A program made the translations under genes and the position numbers. This document shows, piece by piece, positions 10,012-18,174 of a stretch of 42,165 nucleotides of DNA. Position 1 is the stretch's first letter. Each line of letters opens with the position of its first letter. This DNA comes from an uncultured bacterium (GTDB taxonomy: Bacteria; Patescibacteriota; Gracilibacteria; Absconditabacterales; Absconditicoccaceae): the NCBI GenBank assembly GCA_937906635.1, contig CALCYP010000037.1, positions 1 to 42,165 of the forward strand. Direction: 5' to 3'. A model generated the notes under the pieces. It was not told the DNA's origin and ran no database searches. It worked only from the letters and a program-made list of their open reading frames with translations.

Positions 10012-10629
10012 TTAGATAAATTCAACAACTTCTTCAAAATGTTTCTTCATAGTCTTTAATGGAATTGGCTTTCCAATAAACTCTACATTTTCCAATAAAT
10101 CTTCAGTATAAAGTAGAGCTTTTTTCAAGACAAACAAATTTTGTTTTGCTCAATATTTTTGTGGAATTAAATCTATCAATTCATTTATATCATATTTTTT
10201 TGTTAGATAATACAAATCTACATAATCTTTTAACTCTCTCCTTGCAGGGATCGTAATTAGTTTCATAATTCCAATTTCCTTATCACAAGCAATATCAAAG
10301 TATGGCGTAGAAATTAAAGGATAAATCAAAGTCAATTTTTTCACTCAAATAAAGCTAATTTTCACTCCATTTACACTAATATATAATGTGTTTGGTACTT
10401 GATATGTCACTCTGTACTCAAATCCTTGCCTATTCAATTGATCTTTTAGCCAATTTATGTCAAAATCTCATTCTTTGAAGAAATCAAAATCTTCGCTTTT
10501 CCTGTGCCCATACATCAAAGATAGTGCAGTTCATCAAGCTAAATAAAATCAGTAATCTTTGGTCCAAGCGAATTTATCTAACAAAGATTTCCTCTTGGAA
10601 TCTAAGACTGTATCCAGATGTAATTTCAT
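10012..10629 (-). CDS. AbiEii-like nucleotidyltransferase
   Basis: This 205-residue protein has the DNA polymerase beta-like nucleotidyltransferase motif FYLAGGTALSLMYGHRKSED followed by DFF, giving the two metal-binding acidic residues typical of AbiEii toxins. It has the C-terminal KDYVDLYYL segment also seen in that family. Known AbiEii enzymes transfer nucleotides to tRNA 3' ends. It overlaps its upstream partner by 56 bases, consistent with translational coupling as in toxin-antitoxin pairs, and lies 13 bases before the ATP-grasp gene. It may be a toxin, or it may serve the downstream operon as a modifying enzyme. Confidence 0.78.
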
Positions 10630-10870
10630 TTAATGTTCATTTTAATGGTAAATCTAAACCATATTTTATGTTCAAAAAATTCCTGGTCAAATCATCTAAA
10701 TTGAAATAGTTTTCCTTTGCTACAAGCAAAATTTCATCCATTCAATATTCCTCTTGCAATTCCAAAAAATCAGACCAAGTTCCAAACTGCAATACCCTCA
10801 AAATAGTATAAACTTTATCTTGGTTTGCATCAACTTTCCCGAATCTATCCCATAATGTCGCTTTGTGCAT
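10574..10870 (-). CDS. Small partner of the AbiEii-like protein (putative antitoxin)
   Basis: This 98-residue protein begins MHKATLWDRFGKVDANQDK. It is acidic and helical, with no signal peptide. Its 3' end overlaps the nucleotidyltransferase start by 56 bases in another frame. I do not recognise a family. Size, position and overlap are those of an antitoxin or adaptor for an AbiEii-type toxin, but it does not resemble the winged-helix AbiEi encoded at 41318-41911. It is the first gene of the reverse operon running to 5890. Confidence 0.65.
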
Positions 10871-11278
10871 ATTTTATTCCAAGTTAAATAAACTACAACA
10901 CAGCAATTATAACTTTTTGACACACTAAAACAATAAAAAATGACCTGTTTTGCAAACTTTTAGTTATCGTTTTGTTTTTTTAGCTTTATTAATGTATTTA
11001 GTGCCTTCGGCGGGTTACCCCGCCTTGCGGGATTTCTTTTAGTCACTTTTGTCCAAAGATACAAAAGTAACCAAAAAATCTTTTTTTTATAAAGGAAAAA
11101 ATCGGCTCAGCTTCAAATTTCACTAATACGGAACGAAGTGGAGTATTATCTGAAATTGGGAAGTGAGCCGAGAGGCATTTTGACTGAAAGTCATCCGGCT
11201 TCAGCATGGTTGCCCACTTTTGTTGCTGGCAGACAAAAGTGGGTCTGGGGTTTGGGGGCGAAGCACCCCAAATATAGT
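10871..11278. repeat. GC-rich composite palindromic element
   Basis: This 408-base gene-free stretch contains a cluster of hairpins unlike the surrounding A/T: GGCGGG-TTA-CCCCGCC (11009-11024), ACTTTTGT-8-ACAAAAGT (11045-11068), a long imperfect hairpin with CGGCTCA/TGAGCCG ends (11103-11170), and CCCACTTTTGT-9-ACAAAAGTGGG (11213-11243). The last part ends one base before the stop codon of the LytM gene. I see no coding frame. The sequence resembles dispersed structural repeats known in other bacteria rather than a gene. Confidence 0.6.
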
Positions 11279-13240
11279 TTAATCAACTTTCTTTACATAT
11301 GTCATTTCTTCTCCAATTCAATCATCTTCTCAAGTCAACCTTGGATTTAATCAGATTCTGAATGGATAATCTTCTGGCACATAGTATCATTTGATTTGAC
11401 TCAAACATTTTGTTACATTTCTTTGCCAATTGATTGGACTTGATGCATAAATCTTTCCATCTACATTTCCATATCTACTAAGTTGACTAATCGTATGATA
11501 TTCTCACAAGTGAATATTGTTCAAAGTATCAGCAATTGATCTCGCTCATGCTAGAGCAGAGGAGAATGAAACTCTATTTCCACTATCATCATTTCATACA
11601 TTTCAGATGTTGTTTGCTGTTGTCAGATATCTACCTAATGTACTTTCTGCAAATGCAATACAAATAACTACATCTCTATCAATTTCTGTATTTACTACGG
11701 CATCTTCCCAAAATGCTAATTGTCTATATGCTCAAACTCCGTATTCGTTCAAAAATGACTCAGCTCTATCATCAACCGTATCTCAACTTGCAAATTTTAC
11801 TTCAGAAATGTCGATTGTCCTTGCATATTTATCATTTAAATATTTAATATTATAATCATCTGGAATTATATCTTTATTTTCAATTACACTTAGATCAAGA
11901 AATTCTAAAGGATTTAAAGCTACTCAATCCTTAAATACGATAAATGTTAAATTTGGTCCAGCAGAGCTAAATCACGCTCATTGAGTTCCAGGTTCTCATC
12001 CAGAATATCATATTAGCTGTCATCTCCTTACTACTGTTCATTTTTCTACAACTATATTATTCAAGTACAAATAAACTGTAGTATATCATTTTGGATGCAC
12101 AATCATCGCCCAGTTAATTCAAATTCCAGGATTGTTTGATACATAATAAACGACTCAATCAGCAGCAGAATATACTGGAGATCATTGTTCGGCTACAATT
12201 TGAATTCATTGGAATGGTATTCCATTTTCTTTTTCAAAATCAGCATCTCTATAATACTTTTGAATATTCTGAATAGGATAAACAGGCCAAGCTAAAACTT
12301 GAAAATTTGAGGCTCAGGCATTCGTATCTTTATAGTATTTTTCAGCTAATTCCATTTGAGTAGACATATCAAAAGTCGCATCAGAATAATCCTTTTTGAC
12401 GATATTTCCGATAATTGATTGAATTGCTGTATAAACATCTTTGATATTATCAAATATCATACTAAATTTTTGTTCAGCTAATTTATCTTCTTTGTATAAA
12501 TCCATAAATTGAATTAGGTAATTTTTCTTTTGATTTAATACAGACAAAATAGCTGTATAAGATTCTACATTTTCGCTTGCTTTCATTTTTAATTTATTCA
12601 AAGTTTTGATTAATTGTACTTGTCTTGATTCATCAACATCTAACGAAGTCATCATATCGTTAAATTGGGTTAATATTGATTTTACTAATTGTTCATTTGA
12701 TAATGTCACTGCGATATTGTTGTTTGATAATGTAATAAGTCTTGTATCATCAATTTCATTTTCATATGAAATTTGATTATTTAATTTGTACAAAAAATTT
12801 GAAAATTCTTGTATATATTCTTTTGACACATCAATTCATTGTCTCGTTTCTTCAAGTGCATCAGTATTCTCTTTTATCTGCAATTTGTATAATGATATTT
12901 TTTTTACCATAGCAGATACATAATCTGTTGTTTTATTAATATCTTGGATTACATTTACAATTTCCTTCCTAATTTCCTTATATTTTTCAGAAACAGATCA
13001 TTTATCATCCAACTCTTTATTGTCTAAATCATATAATTGCTCCACAATATCATTGATACTCTCTTGTAAGGAAGTAATTGTTTCTGTCGCATTGTCTATA
13101 TCAAATGAATCAGTATCAATTTGAGATTGATAAATACTTTCAGCTCATGTATTTGAAATAAACATGAACATTACGGCCATTATTCAGACAAGCCATTTTA
13201 AAGCTGTTTTGTATGATCTATAAGAAATGTTTGTAAACAT
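11279..13240 (-). CDS. EnvC-like protein: coiled coil, degenerate LytM, lysozyme-like domain
   Basis: This 653-residue secreted protein has a signal peptide (TALKWLVGIMAVMFMFISNT, then a cleavage region), long coiled coils (about 40-300), an M23/LytM domain (about 341-445) and a C-terminal lysozyme-like domain (about 500-620). The M23 zinc ligands are lost: the usual HxGxD is Q-G-I-Q, the YxHL site is YLYLN, and the HLHF site is NLTF. As in EnvC and NlpD, it should bind rather than cut peptidoglycan. The last domain has a candidate catalytic Glu at 532 (IAFAESTLGRY) followed by NNIGNVG, as in glucosaminidase/transglycosylase folds. I infer a cell-separation or wall-remodelling factor. The catalytic assignment of the last domain is tentative. 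Confidence 0.8.
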
Positions 13241-13344
13241 GATAATTTCGTTAAATATTAAATACACTAATATTATATCCAAAAATCAAAAAATAATCAA
13301 AAAAAGTCCCAAATGGAACATATATTAGATTGACAAAAAATAAA

Positions 13345-13432
13345 AAAAATACAAAATATCTTTTAATCGATAGCTAATAGTAATGGAATAAAAAAATCTT
13401 ATACTATTAGCTATTAGTCATCGGCTATTGAC
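13345..13432. repeat. AGCTAATAGC-type palindromic repeat, copy 1
   Basis: Inverted runs of GCTAATAG and CTATTAGC flank a short A/T loop just downstream of the HIT gene. The HIT stop codon (TAG at 13425-13427) lies inside the repeat. A longer member of the same family is at 33163-33245. Confidence 0.5.
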
Positions 13433-13883
13433 TAATCCCCAAAAACTTAATTCTAATCTTTTTCGCTAAATCTAAGTATTCCCTATCAGAATACCATTTC
13501 CTATCCGAAGTTGCAAATTCATTTCAGATAGGGCAGTCAGGAATCAGGTGGAAATGTAAATGATTTATAGATTTACATACTTCGTCATCTCAATTACCGA
13601 CTAGTCCATCTCTCAAAAGTAAATTTACTCCACTGTGTACTGTGTGCAATTTTTTTGCTCGTTTATCTATTAAGTCATACATTTCTTCTTTTTCTTCACT
13701 CGTCAATTCTCTCAAAACATAAACTTTTCTTTTGGGTATAATCAATAAATGGTTTTCCACGTAAGGAGCACGAGCTGGAATTACAAAAAATCTCTCAGTT
13801 TCATCGACTAATTCATCTTTTTCCAAATGTAAAAATGGGTCAAAATCTTTTCATAATTCTTTTATAGCTTGTTCATATTTCAT
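13425..13883 (-). CDS. HIT family nucleotide-binding protein
   Basis: This 152-residue protein carries the histidine triad HLHFH at 108-112 in NHLHFHLIPD and the upstream family features FFVIPARAPYVENHLLIIPK and GVNLLLRDG. HIT proteins hydrolyse or transfer nucleotides (for example AMP-lysine or dinucleoside polyphosphates) through the central His. The exact substrate cannot be read from sequence. The C terminus runs into a palindromic repeat, which supplies the last codons and the stop. It is divergent from the WG-repeat-like gene, with promoter element copy 2 between them. Confidence 0.9.
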
Positions 13884-13936
13884 AAAATTTTTTGTTAGCA
13901 AATAAAATAACAATTCAATATTAATCAGAAAAATTT

Positions 13937-14095
13937 TTTTGTCAAATTTTTCCAAAAAAATCAAACTTTTTTTCAAAAAAGTCTGAAATATCAGTTCTGA
14001 CCGCAATAAAAAAGTGCCAAAAAATTTGACAAGTTTTTTTTTTGTATATAATTAAATTGTCATTATGACAATTTTTATATTCTAATTTAATAAAA
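13937..14095 (+). promoter_or_regulatory. Repeated terminator/promoter element, copy 2
   Basis: Same layout as copy 1. Outer inverted arms are TTGTCAAATTTTT near 13935-13948 and AAAAAATTTGACAA ending near 14032. The -35 is TTGACA (14026-14031), followed by a run of 10 T (14034-14043) and the -10 TATAAT (14047-14052), giving a 15-base spacer. The dyad AAATTGTCAT/ATGACAATTT follows. The block GATAAAAAAGTGCC is conserved as AATAAAAAAGTGCC. The leader to the ATG at 14096 is nearly identical to copy 1. Confidence 0.75.
14054..14074. promoter_or_regulatory. Operator-like dyad, copy 2
   Basis: AAATTGTCAT and ATGACAATTT form a 21-base palindrome with one central base, starting two bases after the -10 box. 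It corresponds in position to the dyads at 315-325 and 42131-42151. Confidence 0.55.
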
Positions 14096-15079
14096 ATGGC
14101 AAAAACAATTAACTCACACAACTGAGATGATATGCAAAAAATTTCTTTGAATGATTTACAAGAAAATTGAAAAGACAAATTATCAGCATTGTCTGATGAC
14201 GAATTAAAAGAACTGAAACAACAAGCTCTTGATGCTGAAGATTATGATATGTGTAAATTGATTCATCAAGAGCAAACCATTAGAAAAGAAAATATAATCG
14301 ATGAGGAATCTAGTTTTATACAAGATGAAATTAACGATGATAAAGCTAGAAATAGGAAAATTAGTGAAGAATTAAAAAAACAATTAAATTTTTTAGATTT
14401 GAGTTGATTTGAAGGTACCTTTTATCCATGTTATTGATGATTATTTAGAAAAACAAGCGATGGTAATTGACTACATTGATGTGAAATAAAATTAGATAGT
14501 TGAGAGCATATCGTCATACCAGCGAAATACAAAAAAGTAGAAATGTGACATGATTGATTTTTAAGAATAAGTAATGATAACTGACTAACACAGTGATTAA
14601 TAAGTAATAAATGAAAATTAATTATCCCGGAATGAAATGATTACGCTGTTCGATGAACAGATAGATCCCCTGAACCTGAATATCATAAAGCATGATATGC
14701 TTATATATATAATAAGAAAACAAAAAAGTGAGAATGGATTAATAATGAATGAGAACATTTTGATTTTAATACAATGCAATCACTTGGAGTTTTGAGAGAT
14801 ACAAAAAAAGAAATTCCTGATTTAAAAGAAGTATTTGCTGATTTGGATATAAGATGAAAGGAGTTAAATTTTCTGAATTATAGTTATAAAACGGGAAAAC
14901 CACTAAATGCTAAATTTCATTGATGATTGGTTCGTGTTGTTCAAGTAGGAGATGATACTAAAACTAATTATTTAGTATTTCCAGATGGATCTCATTCTGA
15001 GCCATTAGGTCAAATATACAACCTTAGTATAAGCAAAGACTGAAGATTGATTGTTTCAGCAGACACATATTTTTTATAA
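14096..15079 (+). CDS. WG-repeat-like protein of unknown function
   Basis: This 327-residue protein starts at the ATG after promoter copy 2. Residues about 1-100 are charged and helical (SDDELKELKQQALDAED). The remainder is beta-rich, with motifs resembling WG repeats: GEHIVIPAKYKKVE, GLISNKGKLIIPEGNDYAV, and a later GEWINNEGEHFDF. WG repeats form beta-propeller-like or solenoid scaffolds of unclear function; my match rests on pattern only. There is no signal peptide. Sharing its promoter with the gene at 350 suggests a common regulon. An intrinsic terminator lies at 15237-15288. Confidence 0.65.
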
Positions 15080-15236
15080 ATGGAAAGTTCTTAATTTTGA
15101 AAATGTAAATCGAGATATTTGCAGAAAAATTAAAAGCACAGACGGAGAATAAATTAAAGGATGCATTAATTATTGACTTTTAAAAAAACATATAAAGCAA
15201 TGATTTATCAAGAGTCTATTTTAAGCATACCTTGTT
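15080..15236 (+). other. Untranslated tail with possible gene remnant
   Basis: No complete gene is visible. One 24-codon frame without a start (about 15109-15183) reads like a protein fragment (IEIFAEKLKAQTENKLKDAL) before a TAA and could be the remnant of a decayed gene. Otherwise it is A/T-rich 3' untranslated sequence leading to the terminator. Confidence 0.25.
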
Positions 15237-15288
15237 CAGCATAGGGTTCTTGCCCCGCAATGCGGTGGTTAACCCGTGCTGTTTTTTT
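15237..15288 (+). terminator. Intrinsic terminator of the WG-like gene
   Basis: CAGCA-TA-GGGTT pairs with AACCC-G-TGCTG and encloses a smaller hairpin CCGCAATGCGG. Seven T follow at 15282-15288. The loop sequence resembles the GC-rich repeat at 10871-11278 (shared ATGCTGAA-like core on the other strand), so a dispersed repeat may have been recruited as terminator. Confidence 0.7.
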
Positions 15289-15350
15289 ATAAAAATATTC
15301 TATATTCTTCACTTTATTCAGGATGAGGTGGAATTCTTAATTATTCATTA

Positions 15351-17828
15351 TTAATTCTTAATTTCAATCACCTCATCCCAAATATCCATTTCTTGAATTT
15401 GCTGACTATGAGTGACAGTATACAGTTTTACATTTCTCTGCTTTACGAAATTTCCAAGCATTTCAGCGACTTTTCAGACCGTATCTTGATCTAAATTATT
15501 GATTGTCTCATCCATAAATAGCATTGGAGATTTGATATAATTTGAAATTGCGAGCATTCGTACAAGTTTCAAAATAACTTTTTGTCATCAGCTCAGAGAT
15601 TTGATGTCTCTTTCTCATTTTTCATCATAAATTTTCACATCCATTTCCAAATTTTCTCACTTTTGCTTCAATTTGATATCGATGGTATAGTCTACTACTT
15701 GTGCGAGTAGGGCATTGATTATTTCGGTCAAAATTGGTAAATATCACTCCAAAACAAACAATAATAATTCTTTTGAGAAAATTTGATGGAGATTTTTTAC
15801 CATAATTTCATCTTGTTTCAATTTTTCTATTTCCAATGAATTTCACTTGAAATCATCGATTAAGACTTTTATTTCATGTAGCGACCTTTCCATATCTTTG
15901 TTTACTCTATCCAATTCTTCATATTTCCTAATTTCAAAACTATCTACTACTTTTTGCTGCTCAGCTTTTTGATTCTCTAACTCCTGAATTTCTTTATTCA
16001 GACTTTCAATATTTCAAGTAATATTTTCAATTTGCTGTGATAATTTGATTTTTTCATTTTTTAGATTTTCCAATTCTTTTACTCAATTTTCCAATTCCAA
16101 GATTTCTTTGTCCAAAGCCTGACTTTCCATATTCAAACTTTTCCAACTTTGCCAATTTTCTTGTACTTTTTTGAAATCTATCTGAGCTAAAAATCACCTA
16201 AAAGATTGTATTTGTATATCTATATTTTCAATTTCTTTGTTCAAATCTAAAATACTTTGATTTTCTTCTGAATTGAAATTCTGTCACTTTTTTTCATTCA
16301 ATAATTTTTCAAATCATTCCAATTTCGTTACGAGTTCAGATTTCTCTTTTTCCAAGTTTTCTTTTTGCCTCTCCAATTCAGCAAAAGTTCATCTATTTAT
16401 TTCTTTTACAAAAGGGCAGTTTGAATTGATTTTTGTACAATCAAATTGTGATTCTTTGTTTATCGTATTATCTATTTCTCAGATCCTTTTTTCTACATTT
16501 TCAAGCTGTCACTTCGTTGAATCAATATTAGATTGCAAATTTTTCATTTCAATTTCCAAATTTTTATTTTGCGATTCAATTTTAATTTTTGCGGTCTCAA
16601 TTTGGCTTTCTTTTAATTTTTTCTGATCTGCCAGTGATTTTCACTGGATTGTGACTTGATTTATGAGTTCATTCATAGATTCCAAATCCGTTCATATTTT
16701 CAAATCCAAAGTTTCCAAGTCTTTTGGAATTTGTACATTATAATTTACTCATTTTTGCAGACTTTCCATTTCGTTGAATAGCTCTAATTTCTTACTTTTT
16801 TTCAAATTAATTTTATCTGGATCGTATCACGAAATTTTTTGTTCAATAGAAAAAATTTGTTTTTCAATTCCAGATTTTTCTGTATTAAATCACTGAATTT
16901 TTTCTTTTTTTTCGTTTATATTTTTTTCTGTATTTTGCAGATTCAACAAAAATCATTGGTAATCTTTCATTTTTTCAGCTATCTTATTTTCCACTTTCCC
17001 ACTTAATTCCATATCGAATCATTCCATGCTGAAATCATTTATATTTACTTTTTCAGCAATCATTTCCAATTCATTCACAAAATCCGATGTTTCGCTACTT
17101 ATTTCTACAATACTGCTATTTCCAATACCTCTAAAATCTTTGATATAATTATTCAAACTTATCTTAATTTTATTATCGAATAGAGTAGTGTCCGACTTAA
17201 TTTTCAATGTGGTTTGTATTTCTTTTTTCTTGTCTGCAATTTCCTCTTTCACATCATCAATTCAGACCAAATTAAAGATATTTTTCATGACAGTAAGTCT
17301 ATCTGCTGGCTGTAATTCAAAGATATTTTCGCTATCTTGAAGCAAAAATACGGTACTCAAAAATACTTCTTTTGGTGGCAAGTATGATTTCAATGTTCAA
17401 TCTAAATCTGTCTCATTTTTGAAGATAATTTCATCTAATTTTAGTCACTTTTCAATTAATATCTCTTGGATATCTTTTTCTCAATCTTCCAAAATCTCAG
17501 TTTCGTTAAATTCAAAATTTCAATCTACTGTAAATAATTGAGATTTACAGATATCTTTTGATTTCCCTTGCTCCAAATTTCTTATTATCAAATATTTTTG
17601 TTCATCTTGCTCAAAAAGTAGCTTTATGAATCCATTTTTGCTATCTGTATTCAAAATATTTCTCGAACTATATTTGTACAAAGCATAGACAGGTCCATCA
17701 AAAAATAGAAAACTTTTTCAACTACCAATTGGTGCTTTGATCAGATATTTTCATTTTTTGAAAAAAATGTTTTTCAACTTTCACTTAAATGGTCAGATAT
17801 TTAGATATGAAATAGCGAGTAAATCCAC
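15351..17828 (-). CDS. Rad50/SbcC-like SMC ATPase
   Basis: This 825-residue ATPase has Walker A APIGSGKS (GSGKS at 35-39), long central coiled coils, signature LSGGQ at 745-749, Walker B LFMDE at 770-774 and the D-loop NNLD. This is the layout of Rad50/SbcC/SMC proteins in DNA end processing. At the coiled-coil apex sits CTKINSNCPF, two Cys six residues apart, in place of the canonical CxxC zinc hook. No SbcD/Mre11 nuclease gene is adjacent. The start is taken as GTG, because an upstream in-frame TAA leaves no ATG before the Walker A region. The stop codon lies in an A/T palindromic repeat. A structured RNA with its own terminator lies about 75 bases upstream. Confidence 0.82.
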
Positions 17829-17903
17829 GATAATTGATTATGAAAACAAAAAATAACTACTTAACCATAAATGATATTATTGTAAATTATCTTTTTTTCA
17901 AGT

Positions 17904-18082
17904 AAAAAAAACCAGGATGGTAAAAATCATCCTGGCAAGGACCCGCGTATGAAAGGGGGTGCGGGGTATATTGTGTGTACGGATTCTACACACATAAGGA
18001 GAGGTCGGTGGCATTGTTTATGCTGAATCGAAAGGCTTATATTTATAGACTTCTTTTTCGCCACCGACCTCATCAACTTACA
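17904..18082 (-). ncRNA. Structured RNA with promoter and terminator, unknown family
   Basis: On the reverse strand a promoter (TTGACT at 18116-18111, TATACT at 18094-18089, spacer 16) precedes about 180 bases with four hairpins: GAGGTCGGTGGC/GCCACCGACCTC around a 47-base loop (18001-18071), GTGTGTA/TACACAC (17973-17993), ACCCCGC/GCGGGT (17941-17967), and CCAGGATG/CATCCTGG (17912-17935). The last is followed by eight T, a textbook intrinsic terminator. GC content is far above the surroundings and no coding frame is seen. It does not match what I know of 6S, SRP, tmRNA or RNase P RNA. It is either an independent small RNA or a terminated leader upstream of the SbcC-like gene. Confidence 0.7.
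17912..17935 (-). terminator. Intrinsic terminator of the structured RNA
   Basis: CCAGGATG-8-CATCCTGG followed on the reverse strand by eight T (17904-17911 as A on the forward strand). Confidence 0.8.
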
Positions 18083-18088
18083 TCTATA

Positions 18089-18116
18089 AGTATAATAAAA
18101 TATACTTTAAAGTCAA
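18089..18116 (-). promoter_or_regulatory. Promoter of the structured RNA
   Basis: TTGACT (-35, 18111-18116) and TATACT (-10, 18089-18094) are separated by 16 bases on the reverse strand, with the first hairpin beginning about 18 bases downstream. Confidence 0.65.
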
Positions 18117-18174
18117 GTCTTTTTTGAAATAAGAAACTTAATGTTCGTATTAAATGATTAAAGCCATAGATGAA

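Noticed and set aside
10871..11278. Short forward frame in the GC-rich repeat region (about 11138-11350)
   Set aside because: It lies on hairpin repeat sequence and overlaps the LytM gene's end; no family features.
17904..18082. 6S RNA, SRP RNA, tmRNA or RNase P RNA
   Set aside because: Length suits 6S, but the four separate hairpins do not form the long rod with a central bubble, and the conserved motifs of the other RNAs are absent.
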